The notes under the pieces were generated by a model, which did no database searches, was not told where the DNA came from, and was given only the letters and a program-made list of their open reading frames with translations. A stretch of 64,000 nt of DNA from Ceratopteris richardii (Eukaryota > Streptophyta > Polypodiopsida > Polypodiales > Pteridaceae), in assembly GCA_020310875.1 (NCBI GenBank), contig CM035407.1, forward strand, positions 221,916,496 to 221,980,495, in the 5' to 3' direction. Shown in pieces: positions 29,137 to 41,381 of this stretch. How positions within the stretch are numbered: the stretch's first letter is position 1; every line of letters begins with the position of its first letter. A program made the translations under genes and the position numbers.

Positions 29137-30789
29137 TGAAACAACCTCACTGGTTCAACGCAATACTGCGGAGCCTTCTCACACATAGAAGAAAATAGAA
29201 GACATGTAAAAGTACTTAAGAGATTGAGAGACAAGAGACAAGAGACAAGTGAAAAGTGACAAGTGACAAGTGACATGAATTAAAAGGATTTGAATTAAGA
29301 TACATGTATAAGATCGTCGTGATACGTCAAGCTAAGCAGTCTACTGATCAAAGGCGGTTCGGACCTTCAAACCATGACAGTTCAACCGAATGTCACACGT
29401 AAGAAGATGAGTTCCACTTCATTGACCCTATGTATGTCTAGACTCGTAACATATAACTAAAGAAGTCTAAGACTCATTAAAACCAGCTCTAACTCACTCA
29501 CACACTCCACCGAGGGTGAGTCAAGATAGAGATGCTGGTTTCAAGAGCCTATCCTAGATTGGAGTTCTAACTGGTACTATACTCATACTAGCCCACCTTG
29601 GATCCTCACTCGCTCAACTGAGGGTGATCGTCTCAAGGAAACCTTAAGCTAGCAAGAGCCCTACGGATGCCTAACAATGATGCTCTAGGAGTTTGGAGGG
29701 GGGTTTATATAGTTTTTTGAATGAATTTGGGCCCTTGGATCTAGAGAAATCAACTCTCAACTCTAGGATCACTACTTGCGATTACAACCATTTGATTAAT
29801 CAAATCAATGGCTTGGAATTGTTCTTTCTATCAAATCTAGTGTAAAGGAGTGAAATTTAGGCACCTTCATTCTCCACCATTGGATCTGGGGATGATCTGG
29901 ACCGTCGGATCAGTGCTGACATCAATTCGGATAACATAAGCCACTATTTTTGGAGAAATCTTGCATTATTGATCTTTAACTGTCAAAAAAGTCTTCTTTG
30001 ATGGAAAAACTCGTAGATCCTCCTTCCTTTATGCTTTAGTGCATCTCCACCCTTGAATATGAGCTCATCTTGACCGTACAACATGGTTCAATCATATTTT
30101 GCCATGTGGCAGCCCTTCAAGCCTTCAATTTTCTTATTCTAGAAAATTGCGGTGACCTTGAAAACTAGATTTTTTGCTCTTTGACCTATCAAATATCCTT
30201 TCATGAAGATAAAAGTTTGTAGGACTATGTTTTGAAAGGCCTCCTTCAGGAATATGCAAAGAAAAATCCCATCTGAATCTTCCTTGTACAAGTTTGACTA
30301 CATTTGGAAGCTTGCAAGGTGGCATTAAGCTGTCTAGGAAGCTCTGATAGCCTTGAAACTTTGTACAAATATGTAGTCACATATGATCTTTATACATGCC
30401 AAACCATATGGCTAACAAAAATTCCTATACAAAATTTTGTAGGGTCTAAGTGGAAAAATTACATTTTTTACAAAATGCACATGGCATATCAATGTGCTAG
30501 AAAATCCATTTTCATGTGAAATTCCGGCTATAGACTGCCTTGGATAGGCTTTACAAGTATATGAATTTTCATGTGATTTGGAGACATTGAAATTTTTACC
30601 CTAATTTCCAAAGTTTGACTAGCTTTGACTGCTACCCTGGATTTGCTCGATTTCTTCCAAAGTATGCATGTGAACTCCCTTTGACATCCTTGATGCATCT
30701 TGGACTTCTCAGGGAATTCTGGCTACCTTCACCGAATGTGTTTCCTGTAGGCCTTCATGAGTGAGAGAGGAGAGAAAATCTCGACGACA
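29137..30789 (-). repeat. Gyp-G 3' LTR
   Basis: The 5' end (minus strand) is TGTCGTCGAGATTTT at 30789, directly after the PPT. The first about 780 bp match 38149-37369. The rest has no partner in the window because the 5' LTR is truncated. The far end near 29137 (minus strand ...GTTGTTTCA) is a guess based on TG/CA termini and the position of the TATA box. A GAGACAA/GTGACAA-type simple repeat lies at about 29225-29276. Confidence 0.7.
29704..29711 (-). promoter_or_regulatory. TATA box in Gyp-G LTR
   Basis: TATATAAA on the minus strand, about 1.08 kb from the LTR start, in the part missing from the 5' LTR. Its loss there would leave the element without its promoter. Confidence 0.55.
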
Positions 30790-30806
30790 TTCGCCCCCAC
30801 TGAACC
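30790..30806 (-). promoter_or_regulatory. Gyp-G polypurine tract
   Basis: Minus strand GTTCAGTGGGGGCGAA immediately followed by the LTR start TGTCGTCG. Confidence 0.75.
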
Positions 30807-32000
30807 TGCGATTGCTCCGGAAGCGCCACCCTAGTATCTGTGAAAAACAAAATGTTACAAGCATCAAATTATTTTATAGGCAACATAGATGGAAGGAAAA
30901 ATTGATCATATGCATGAATGAGTAGGCAACGTGACATGAAGCAAAATTTGCATGAAAGAAAGAATTGAAACACGCAACATGAATATGCATGAACAAATAG
31001 GCAACATATATGCAAATGAACAAGCAACATTGACAACAAGAAAGAAAACAAACAAACATCAATATGACGTGGAAGTGGATGTATTGAGTCGTTTTAGCAT
31101 CAGTTCCTCTCATCTTGAAGAAAAATTTATACATTTTTCATAAATCAATCTACCTTAAATACAATTATAAACAAAGATTTAGGATTTTCAAGAGACTTGT
31201 TTCATCTTTAGCTTATTTTAGATCAACTCCTTTCCTACATAAATATGAATATGGTCTTTCTCTAATAACATGCAAGGAATTCTAACTAAACTCCACTAAT
31301 GCATAAATCTGCCTATATAGCCCGTGTTTTATTCTACTATGCCTCTTTATCCTCCTTTGGCTTGCTTTGTTTTTTTGATGATGATGGTTCGGCAACTTTA
31401 TGGTTACGATCAATTTTTTGGGGTGGAAGAAAGTGTAAACTTCCTGGTAATATGTAGCAGCTTTTTTTTTTACGGGAAAAAATTAAACCTCGATACAAGG
31501 TACAACCATTTTTGATGAAGAAGAACAGTCGTTTAAACTCCGATACAAGTGTTGTGAGATGGACTAAGGATGTAGAAACATGCAATAGCAGGAGCTAGGA
31601 TTTCAACAATTATGCTTTCGATACAGGATACATATGCATGTTTATATATGAAAGTCATGTCACCAAAATAAACCTCCAAATCTACATGCCCTTTCTTTCC
31701 ACAATCCTAGATTATAATCAATTTCTTAGTAGATAAGTTACTACTTAAGATACAATTTTACACAAGTAGAGAAATCATCATTTGCCCTTTTTTTTTGACT
31801 CAATTGATGTGGATATGCAATGCAATACAAAGACTGAAAACAAACATGCATGCAACAAGAACGAAAAAAAAATAGAAGGAAAAAAAAACAAAGCAACATG
31901 AACTTGAAAAATTAATGATATTTTTATATGTTTTTTATCTTTTTATTTTCATTTTTTTTATTTTTTTTATTTTATTTTTATATAACATGGATACTCTTGT
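30807..32000. other. Gyp-G 3' non-coding region
   Basis: AT-rich sequence between the integrase stop and the PPT. No convincing ORF; poly-T/A runs near 31790-31980. Nothing like the ORF3 of Gyp-B is seen. Confidence 0.6.
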
Positions 32001-33118
32001 TTATGAATCGGCCTCATTGTTGTCATCTTCTTCGATGTCATCATCCAAAATGTACTCATCATTATCACGTTTCTTGAATAGCTTTATCCTTTTACCTGCA
32101 ATCAAAGTTTTTAGTGCAACACCATTTAATTCACAAAGAGCATATGTACCATTGTTGACTTTTGATACAATGTATGGCCCAAACCACCGTTGAGTGAGCT
32201 TTTTGCGTGCATCATATTGAGAGTCAAATGTACTATCATAAATGAGCACCCAATCTCCTAGTTCAATTTTCTTAGGATGCAATCGATGAGTTTTATCAAA
32301 ATAATGCTTGTTCTTCATTCTAGATTCTCTTAATTTTTCAACGGCATCATCAAGTCTTAATTTACCTTGTTCTAACTGTTTAATGCGCAAACTCAAAAAA
32401 TCATCAGGAGACATGTTTTCAGACCAAGGCAAATTTGACCATGCAGAAATATGAGACTGAATTGGAAACAATGGTTTTTGACAGTACATGAGCTCAACAG
32501 GCATATATCCAGTAGTACGTGTGCATGACATTCTATCTGCCCAAAGTGCAAAAGGTAAGAATCTAGGCCATTGTTTGATGTCACCGTTACATGCTTTAGA
32601 TATGGCTTTCACAATAGGTGGATGCCCTCTCTCTATTTTACCATTGGCCTCTAGATTATATGCAGTAGTGAGAGACAAATGATCAATACCGTGATGCTCA
32701 AAGAACTCTTTAGCTTCTCTTGCATTTAACTCTCCACGATCGGCAACTACTTTCTCTATGTACCCAAAGCGACTTATGACATCTTCAAGCAAGAATTTGC
32801 AAACATTGTAAGTGGTCTTAGATCGTAGTGCACGTCCCTCTACATGATTAGTTAAGTCTTCTCTTGCAAGTACAATGTAACGCATTTTGTCAATACGTTT
32901 AGGCATAGTTACAAGATCTACTACCCACTTGTAGTGAATACAAGGTGGATAAGTAGGATGCAATGGATCTCTATGTTTGACTGATGAATGAAGTTAACAA
33001 GTAGAACATGTAGAAATATAGCTACTAATGTCAACATACATCCTAGGCCAATAATAGGTACTTCTAATTTTTTCATATGTTCCAAAAAATCCTTTATGAC
33101 CTGCCCATAATGTCTCAT
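32001..33118 (-). pseudogene. pol: Gyp-G integrase
   Basis: The zinc module in the preceding ORF ends S-T-C-S-T-C; one TAA follows, then the frame continues. Catalytic residues are Asp in W-V-V-D-L-V, Asp in V-V-A-D-R-G-E-L and Glu in E-A-N-G-K-I-E-R, with 35 residues between the last two (DD35E). The C-terminal part has R-W-F-G-P-Y-I-V-S-K-V-N-N-G-T-Y, a GPY/F motif, then an acidic end. No chromodomain and no second protease, unlike Gyp-B. Confidence 0.92.
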
Positions 33119-34331
33119 GCATTTCCTTCATTACTTGCAATTGAAGCCCTCGTTTTCCTAGGACTTGTTGTGGATTCTTAACGTTACCCTTAGCATGTCT
33201 CCAAAGATAACCATTACATAGGAAAAAGTTATAAGCTCGTTTCCTAATGTTATAGAATCTATTCATAGTCCATGTAGGTAATGGTTGTAGTGTACTTAGA
33301 TACTTTCCTATGTCTCTCCATTCATTTTCATACTCAGACTCATGAAATTTCTCATACTCATATATATGTGGAACATAGTCAACTAAATTCACATTCTTTA
33401 TTAGATCACTTTCAATATCATCATCAAATCTAGCTCTCCATAACATATCAGCAACTGAGTTTGACTTCCCTGAAATACGAACTAACTCAGGATTTATGAA
33501 CTTAATATATGAGATCCATCTAGGCATGGCTATATCAGGAGATGAACAATTGGCTATCATTCCAATGAGAGGCAAACAATCAGTCTCAACTTTGACATTT
33601 GCATCAATGAAATATTCTTTGTCTGTTTTCAAAGCTGTTACCATACCCCATAGTTCTCGTTTGATCTGTGGATATTTTCGTTGTGTTTCATGTAGAATTT
33701 TGGCACCAAATCTCATTGCATATCTATTCCCTTCACTATCATCTTGACTTATGACCCAACCTATACCAATAGGACTAGTATCAATAGTCAATATAATAGG
33801 TTTGTTAGCAGAATAGTCTACACGCTTAAGGATGGGAGCTTCAAGCAATAATTTCTTCAACTTACGCATAGCTTGAGTGTGTTTGTCATTCCAAATAAAT
33901 TTTCGTTTCTTCCTCAACAAGTCATAGAGACAATCAGCAACATGAGCAAAGTGTGGGATCCAAATAACATAAAAGATGCAAGCACCAAGAAATCTACGTA
34001 CCTCACTCACGTTGTTACATGTTTCAAAAATCTTGCTAATGGCATCAACTTTTTGTGGGTATGGCTTTGGACCATAATGGCCACATAAATGTCCAACAAT
34101 AAGAACCTCGTTAACACCAAAAACAGATTTTTCTATGGAAAATGTGAGACCTACCTCTTCAAATCCTTGAAATATTCTTTCATAATCAGAGATATGGTCA
34201 AGAACAAATTTACGACATCCAGATGAATCTAAAGTAATTTCCTTTACACGTTCCTTACTCCCTTTAATTGGAATATCATCAATGAATGGCATAGTTATAT
34301 GAGGGATAAAATCATGTAAGACCATATTCAT
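32994..34331 (-). pseudogene. pol: Gyp-G RT palm to RNase H and H2C2 module
   Basis: Contains the RT active site in P-F-I-D-D-I-P-I-K-G (F-I-D-D for Y-V-D-D) and the thumb with G-H-L-C-G-H. RNase H follows with L-T-I-D-T-S-P (Asp), I-K-R-E-L-W-G (Glu) and V-E-T-D-C-L-P (Asp). A single H2C2 module (H-E-T-L-W-A-G-H ... C-S-T-C) closes it. A frameshift near 34320 separates it from the RT N-terminus, and a TAA follows at the end where CAA is likely ancestral. Confidence 0.92.
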
Positions 34332-34950
34332 AGGTCATCATATGAGCCACAGAATTAGTCGCTCCTTGAGGTAAGGTACACATTTGCACTAAGCCTAAAG
34401 GAGTTTTCATTGTCCTTATGTCACGACTATCAATTGCTAATTGGAATTGGTCATATCCATAATATAAATCACCCATTGAATAGATAGAATGTCCTGAAAA
34501 TGATTCAGCAAACTCATCTACAATGGGTCCTGTTCCTACATTCCTTATGGTGAATTTATTGAGGGGTTGGAGATCTTGAATAAAACGTAGTTCCCCATTC
34601 TTTTTAGGCATAGTGAACCATCGATTTGAGTAAGGTGCAAAAGATGGCTCTAAAATTCTCATGTTTATCTTCTCCTGAAGAATTGGATCATTTTTCACAT
34701 TAATAATTTTTTCATTGCTTCCTTGAGGTAATGGTTGAGCTATGGGTTTGATTTTTTTGTCTACAGTTTTGTACTTTGTTTCAACTAAGGCATCATGTGT
34801 TTGGTTAAATTTTGAGCACTTGTCAACATTGAGAGCATATTCTTGGATTAGAGCATACTCATCAAGGGAAGAAAGAAGAATAATATGGGAATTAGAATTT
34901 TGTTGAAGACATAACTCTAACTCCTCAAGAGTAGAGAAACAATGAGACAA
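34312..34950 (-). pseudogene. pol: Gyp-G RT N-terminal part
   Basis: Fingers and early palm: M-P-K-K-N-G-E-L-R-F-I-Q-D-L-Q-P-L-N, then S-M-G-D-L-Y-Y-G-Y-D-Q-F with the catalytic Asp, and T-L-P-Q-G-A-T-N-S. The D-L-Q-P-L-N and Q-G-A-T-N-S forms are unlike the I-N-L and L-T-N-A-P forms of the other family here and recall gypsy groups shared with fungi; that comparison is from memory. Confidence 0.9.
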
Positions 34951-35393
34951 TGAGATGTTTCAATCACATGCTCAATATTCTCATCATGTTCCATGATTTT
35001 GTTGTTTTTATAATTTTTTGGGGTTTTTTGCATAAAAGACTTGGACAATTGACTCTTATGAAGAAAATCTAATCTAGAATGTGGAAAACAAATTGACAAA
35101 CTATTGTACATGGTTGGATGCGAGATGTCAAACCAATATCCACTGTTGTCCCGCTCAACAATGGATTCTATCCGAAATTTTGATCATATGTAGCTCCAAA
35201 CATGAATCGAGGTGCACAATCACTACAAGCATGCTCATGACTCTAAGTAACAATATGTTTCTTTCTAATTGACAATCGATTCCTAGGATGATTCACTCCT
35301 ACCGTCATGACTTGAAGTGATTGCATTCCATCCTTAGACTTAAATCTAGCATAGGTAGACCCATCATCCATGGCTTCAGTTTCCATACGACTC

Positions 35394-35660
35394 TCACAAA
35401 ATAAAGGGTTGACCTAAGAGAACTTCATAGGAGCAATTATCTTGAATAAAAAAGTGAAACTCTTCTATGATTCCTTCTATGGATATGGGCAGACTAGCAC
35501 AAGCTCCATACAGGGTACCTGCACCATTATCTACAGTTCTCATATGCCATCCATAATCTTTATCTATGGGCCATCGAAACTTATCATAGACTTCTCTTGA
35601 AATCACATTGATTTCAGAGTCGGAATCTACTAATGCATTTACAGTGAGTGTTCTTATCAT
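35394..35660 (-). pseudogene. Gyp-G aspartic protease, active site altered
   Basis: A-L-V-D-S-D-S-E-I-N marks the active site; the usual D-S-G has become D-S-D. L-L-G-Q-P-F-I-L is the C-terminal motif, directly before the stop. A frameshift near 35650 separates it from the gag side. With the glycine replaced the enzyme is probably dead. Confidence 0.85.
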
Positions 35661-36327
35661 TTCCTATTTTAACATGCATCTCTGATATACCTCTAGACCA
35701 AAATTTTCTTTTAAAGTGACTTTCAGGATTCTTTTCATGATTTTCATGGTCAAGTTGAATAGGTCCTAAGAAATTTTTATTAACATTTACTTCATCATCA
35801 TCAAAGTCCTCTTCATCAGATTCATCAAAGTTTAAGGCGTCATTCATAGCTTGATCTTGATCTAGGGAATCTTGCATCTCAGTATCTAGATTAAGCGGAA
35901 ACCTCTTCCTTTTAATTAGGCCAATAAAGTTATCTTTAAAAATAGGCTTTGCAATAGAGAAAACTTGTTCTAAAGACATAGTCACTTGGCTCTTAAGCAA
36001 AATGTCATCTAAAATCTCCATAGGATCTATTTTTCTCTCAATTTTTTAAATCAAGATGGCTTTAGGTTTTCTCTTTGGTTTCTTTTGTTTTTGCTCAAGA
36101 TCTTGTTTTTGTTCATGTTCTTGTGTTTGTTCTTCAGTTTGTTTTGATTGTTCTTGTTTATCTAAAGGCTTTGGTTCTGTTTTTCTTTGCGTTGTCTTCT
36201 TCCGTTTTTGTTTCTCCTCTAGTTTTTGTTCATTGGGTTGTGATTCTTGTTTTTTATCTTTGGATTGTGATGTTTCTCCTTGCTCGATGATTGTTTCTAT
36301 TCCCTCTGAGGTTTGTTTTCGAGTCAC
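35614..36327 (-). pseudogene. Gyp-G linker, Lys/Glu/Gln-rich then acidic
   Basis: In frame with gag, apart from TGA at 36361 and TAA at 36046. The first part is low-complexity Q-K-Q-E repeats (36327-36055); the second has an acidic block D-E-S-D-E-E-D-F-D-D-D-E. Probably spacer between Gag and protease. Confidence 0.65.
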
Positions 36328-36360
36328 TCTTCTTTCACTTGGCTCGGCTTCATCTCTTTT

Positions 36361-37341
36361 TCATTTTTCTTCTACATTGGATATGTGAGAAATAAGAGAT
36401 TGATCTTCTATCGGTGACTCCCAAGCCGTTATTCTCTTAATCTCATTTTGTGCTCTTACTAAAGCCTCTATGCAAAAGTCACCTTCCTTTGTGGGTTTAC
36501 TTGATTCTACTTGTTGTTCATCAAGAGCTTCTAGTTTCACTCCTCTAGTTCCTACGTCTGTTATGGTTATATTTTCATAGTGTTTTTTCATTCCTCCCTT
36601 ACCATAATTTCCTTGCAAAGGTAGCCTAGATCGATAGTCACAGATTTTCTTGTCTATTTCTATTACTAGTCGTTGCTCCTTAGCAGCCTTCAATAGTTCA
36701 CAATCTCTCAAAAAGTGTTCTAACGAATCACACCAAGGACACCTACGAGGGCCACACACAAAACCATTTTGATTTTGAGGATTTTGATTAACTTGTGGTG
36801 GGAAATTTTGAAGTTGAGGATTTTGTTGATAAGGTATTGCTTGAACAGGATAAGTAGGATTTTGATAAGGTAATTGATGTATTTGAGGAGCTTGGGGAGC
36901 AACATGTGGTACTTGAGGTGCAAGAGGAGCTTCCATAGTATACGGTTGATGATTTTGGAAATTTTGATTTTGAGGATTTTGAAAAGCTATTTGAGAAGCT
37001 TGAGGATACATTTTTTGATACATTTGAGGATTTTGCACATGAGGATGAGGATTTTGCATTGCAGGATTATGCATTGGAGGAACTTGATATGCTTGAGTAG
37101 GAGCTACTTGTGGATTTTGATTGGTAGCTATAACATGTTGATTAGGCTCTTGAAAAGACATTGGGTTCATTTGATTTTGGAAAGTTTTGGTGTAATTAGA
37201 TTGTAAAGCATCTATAGTCTTGGCCAAATTGGATTGTATAACAATAAGACTTTCCATTTGCTTAGTGAGAATTTCCACTTGAGATTGTTCAACTACACTT
37301 TTATTTGGCTCTACTATAAAACCTTGAGTAGGCTCCATCAT
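36361..37341 (-). pseudogene. gag: Gyp-G Gag, N-terminally truncated
   Basis: 326 codons from the first Met, but the frame is open up to the LTR junction near 37369, so the start is not natural. After a short helical stretch comes a long Pro/Gln/Asn-rich region with many Q-N-P repeats. A canonical zinc knuckle C-P-W-C-D-S-L-E-H-F-L-R-D-C (CX2CX4HX4C) follows. The capsid core is not recognisable and may be in the deleted part. Confidence 0.8.
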
Positions 37342-37368
37342 TTGAGAAATAGGAGTAGAGTCAAAAAT

Positions 37369-38149
37369 CTCGTGGATCCTCCTTCATTTATGCTTTAGTG
37401 CATCTCCACCCTTGAATATGAGCTCATCTTGACCGTACAACATGGTTCAATCATATTTTGCCATGTGGCAGCCCTTCAAGCCTTCAATTTTCTTATTCTA
37501 GAAAACTGTAGTGACCTTGAAAACTCGATTTTGTGCTCTTTGACCCTTCAAATATCCTTTGATGAAGATAAAAGTTTGTAGGACTATGTTTTGAAAGGCC
37601 TCCTTTAGGAATATGCAAAAACAAACTCCCATCTAAATCTTCATTGTACAAGTTTGACTATATTTGGAAGCTTGGAAGGTGGCATTAAGGTGTCTAGGAA
37701 GCTCTGATAGCCTTGAAACTTTGTACAAATATGTAGCCACATATGGTCTTTATACATGCCAAACCATATGGCTAACAAAAATTTCTATACAAAATTTTGT
37801 AGGGTCTAAGTGAAAAAATTACATTTTTTACAAAATGCACATGGCATATCAATGTGCTAGAAAATCCATTTTCATGTGAAAATCGGTCTATAGACTGCCT
37901 TTGATAGGCTTTACAATTATATAAATTTTCATGTGATTTGGAGACATTGAAATTTTTACCCTAATTTCCAAAGTTTGACCAGCTTTGACTGCTACCCTGG
38001 ATTTGCTCGATTTCTTCCAAAGTTTGCATATGAACTCCCTTTGATATCCTTGATGCATCTTGGACTTCTTAGGGAATTATGGCTACCTTCACCGAATGTG
38101 TTTCCTGTAGGCCTTCATGAGTGAGAGAGGAGAGAAAATCTCGACGACA
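37369..38149 (-). repeat. Gyp-G 5' LTR, truncated
   Basis: Matches 30010-30789 along its length with scattered differences. It begins TGTCGTCGAG on the minus strand at 38149 and stops at about 37369, where gag coding sequence starts at once. The TATA box, transcript start, R/U5 and PBS present or expected in the 3' copy are absent. Confidence 0.9.
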
Positions 38150-38379
38150 CCGATCCTATATTTTAAGATCCAGATGAACTCAAGGACTTATTCTTCATGA
38201 GAAATTCCAGATCCTATTTTAAGACCTACTGGAAAAGTTCGCTTAATAATTTTGCATTTGTGGTTTCAAAAGTAAGAGCCTGTTGGTAGTGGATTATTAT
38301 CTTGAAGGTTCTTTTTTGGCCTTTTCTTCGTGAAAAATTCTACACCCTAAATTAAGACCTTTTGGAAAAGCTTAAATGA

Positions 38380-40454
38380 TCCCCTTCATAGCAACATGCC
38401 TCTTAGCAATAGTGCTGAACTACCAAGTGGCCTCTTAGGGACCATGGTGAATGCCCAACCGATTAAACTATCCTTCCAACCTTCTGATCTGACGTCTTCC
38501 TTGGTTCTTTTTCTTTTTTCTTTTTTTCAGTGATCGCTTCTGCAGTGGTCTCCTCTATGAGCTCATTTGCACTTTGGTTGCAGTTCTAGGTTTTTTGCAA
38601 CCATCTATGAGACTCGTCTTCAGATTTCCTTTTAATTAATAAATTCAAGAGAAGGAAAAAAAGAGGGATAAAGAAGAAAGAAGAAGATAAAAGAGAGGAG
38701 AAAAGAGAAGGATGTTTTTTAGAACAAATTTAAACTAAGAAGAATAGTAGAAAGACTCCCTCCAACTCGAGACTCCATCCAAGATTGGATTCTAAAAGAG
38801 AGGACCTCGCATGGTTTCATGGTCTCTAAGTGTCAATTTCTATTGGCCAACCATGTGATTTTGGTGTTTGAGAATGAGGAAATGGCCTTCCAAGCCCTGA
38901 AGGTTGGCTCTTGGCAAGTTTGGCCCTAGGTGTTATGTCTTTTCCTGTGGCTCCCATATTTAATCTTGAATACGTCAAAACTGCCTCATTTCCCACTGTA
39001 AGTGGAACTCCCTAACCTTCCCTACTTCCTTCATGGATTTATTAGGGAGATCTTGGCTCCTATTGGTTGCTCGTTGGCCTCCAAGGAAGATGTTGGGGGT
39101 TTCATCTATGAAGGTGTGGCACACTCTTTCAGCATTAGATTGCATCCACAAATTTGTGTTGAATCCGACCTTAACCTAGTTCTTCCCACCAAGATCAGCA
39201 TAGACATCGGAGAACAACTCCCTCTCGAACAAGAGTTAGTTTACAAAATTTACCCAATGCTTGCTTTCACTGTGGGGCATAAGGCCATAAGCTCAAAGAA
39301 TTCCCTCTGAGGCAGAAAGCTTTATGGGCATAAGAGAATAACGAAAATGCCTAGGGAAATTTTTAGGCTTTGACTGACAACATTCTAATGACCCACTAAA
39401 GATAAATCCACAAATCTAGAACTAGAAAAAGTAAAAGGAACTCAATTCAAGAATCATAATTCAGAGGCCTTTATAGAAGTAAGGCATAGAAGGAGAAGAA
39501 TTCTCAAAGGAGGAGGTGGGCTGAATCCCACTCGCTCAGTCCCTACAATTAACAACATTTTCTATAATCTAGAAAAGGAGCTAAATATTTTAGACTACCT
39601 AGGTGAATGGAAACAAGAGCTAAACAAAGAGGAAACTCGAGAGACTCCTTTGACAAGAAGGCAAGGTAATCAAGAAGAAGTCACATCGAGCAAAGAGGAT
39701 CCTCTCACCTCCAACAAAGAAGACAACCTCGACAGTGAAAGTTCTATCATTGGCTCCATGTTTTTAGGTCATGATGTGGACTGCTTGGCAAAGGGGTTGT
39801 TGTAGAAAGGAAAACTCCCCGTTGGATTCCCATGGAAGATCCCTCTCAAAGAATGTCTCATGTGCCAAGATCGCTCATCCTCTAGAACAAGAAAGGAATA
39901 TAAAAACAAGAAAAAAAGGGTTAGATCCTTGACCAATAAAGATAAATCACTTCATAAATGGTTATGGTTTCATACAACATTTGAGGGTTCTGTGACCCCT
40001 CAACAACGATCATGTTTGGTCAATGGATTCATGATAAAAAAACTCCAAGCCATCCTTTATCTATCTTCAAGAGATCAAAGTTGATAGAATCGAGCTCCAA
40101 AAGAGGCTAAAGAGCATCTCAATGTCTCCTATGTGAATCACCACACAACACCGGCCTGGGGAGTGGTGGTGCACGTATTGGCTTCAAACCAATATGGCAC
40201 TCATTCTTGACGGATACTATAATAGATTGGAACCATCGGTGGATTGCCACATCTTTTAAGGTACCTCTTTTACTCACCATTGCTTCGATTTATGATCCTA
40301 ATTTGGACACTGAAAGAGTGTATACTTTGCACTCTTTAGACTCTACCTTTGGAGGTCATCCTCTGTCTGGACTTTAATATGGTGAAAGTCTTGTCTGATA
40401 GATGGAACCAAAGGGGACATGTTATTGATAGAATTGAGAAAGGTGCTTATGACA
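38380..40454 (+). mobile_element. LINE-H 5' part: ORF1 remnant and endonuclease
   Basis: Upstream (38160-38380) are imperfect repeats around CTATTTTAAGA and GGAAAAG, perhaps the LINE 5' UTR. ORF1 remnant from about 38405 to 39800 has a DUF4283-like segment: F-L-L-A-N-H-V-I-L-V-F-E-N, G-S-W-Q-V-W-P, L-P-N-L-P-Y-F, I-L-A-P-I-G-C. The endonuclease remnant (40125-40450) shows P-L-L-L-T-I-A-S-I-Y-D-P and L-D-F-N-M-V (compare G-D-F-N). Many stops and shifts. The copia element at 40455 interrupts it. Confidence 0.75.
39002..39310 (+). pseudogene. LINE-H ORF1 fragment
   Basis: 103 codons, the longest open piece of ORF1, in frame with the DUF4283-like part upstream. Contains L-P-N-L-P-Y-F and the segment I-S-I-D-I-G-E-Q-L-P. 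No zinc knuckle is intact. ORF1 proteins of plant LINEs bind the element RNA. Confidence 0.6.
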
Positions 40455-40751
40455 TGAAGTATTTCGATGGCGATGCACCACAATGCGCTCTCCTTCTCGA
40501 GAGCTCCACGACGATATGCTCGGAGTAGAAAATTGAGCTCCTGAGGCCGCACACAGTACTCCGCATAGAGGCTATAGAATACGCAGAAAACACAGTGCAC
40601 AGGAAGCACGAAGCCAGACTTCTTAGGTCTTACAAATGCGGTCGAGCTTACCGTCTGTGATTGACCAGGCCACTATATATTTTATTAAAGAACATATACA
40701 AAGAAGTGTTCGGTGGCCATTTGGCCTTTCACATGGACACTAACGGTAACA
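40455..40751 (-). repeat. Cop-J 3' LTR
   Basis: 297 bp; + strand TGAAGTATTTCGATGG ... TAACGGTAACA. Differs from the other LTR at scattered positions. Confidence 0.95.
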
Positions 40752-40765
40752 ATCTCCCACTAAAG
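40752..40765 (-). promoter_or_regulatory. Cop-J polypurine tract
   Basis: Minus strand TTTAGTGGGAGAT directly before TGTTACCG, the LTR start. Confidence 0.75.
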
Positions 40766-40941
40766 GCCAATATGGCCAGAGTAACTATGGGAGAAAAAAT
40801 AAAGAATGATAAAGAATACCTGAGTGTAAGTATACAAACTATACCTCCCACCTGATGGGCATGTTACACAGTATACAAGTGACTGCGTACGATCAAGAAT
40901 CAAGTAACCCCCATCAAGTGACAACAATGTCGAAAGCTATC

Positions 40942-41380
40942 CTATGGTAGAGCTTTAGTCAAAGCATCTGCATCATTATCTCGAGTGTGAACCTTCTCAA
41001 GAATAATGCTCTCAGTGGCTAAGCAATCTCTAATGAAGTGATACCTCACCTCAATGTGCTTGGTCTTTGCATGATAGACCAGATTCCTAGCCAAAGCAAT
41101 GGCACTCTGACTATCACTAAGCAAGTGAGGTACATGCTGAGGTAAACCCATATCACAAGCAAGACAAGAAAGCCACAATGCTTCCTTACATGCCTCACTT
41201 GCTGCAACATACTTTGCTTCTGTGGTGGAAACAGTTGTGCATTCTTGAAGACGAGATCTCCAAGAGATAGCACCTCCAGCAAAAAATGAAAAATGTACCC
41301 TGATGTAGACTTACGATTGTCTACACAACCAACATAGTCAGAATCTGTGTAACCAATAATGGATGCTTTCCCTCTACCTA
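40942..41380 (-). pseudogene. pol: Cop-J RNase H
   Basis: The copia RNase H end shows L-S-D-S-Q-S-A-I-A-L-A (Asp), H-I-E-V-R-Y-H-F-I-R-D and D-A-L-T-K-A-L-P at the C-terminus. The upstream part (G-Y-T-D-S-D-Y-V-G-C) lies in another frame near 41330, and a frameshift separates the two. Confidence 0.88.
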
Positions 41381-41381
41381 A

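Larger units (their letters stand above)
29137..38149 (-). mobile_element. Gyp-G: Ty3/gypsy element of a second lineage
   Basis: Minus strand order: truncated 5' LTR (38149-37369), gag with canonical zinc knuckle, charged linker, protease, RT, RNase H, integrase, non-coding 3' region, PPT, 3' LTR (30789 to about 29137). RT and protease differ clearly from Gyp-A to E, so it is a separate lineage. The coding region is broken by few lesions: stops at 36361, 36046 and about 32997, and frameshifts near 35650 and 34320. The PBS and start of gag are lost. No matching 5-bp target duplication was found. Confidence 0.9.

Noticed and set aside
36056-36388. + strand ORF rich in Cys, Phe and Ser
   Set aside because: Antisense shadow of the Lys/Gln-rich Gyp-G linker.
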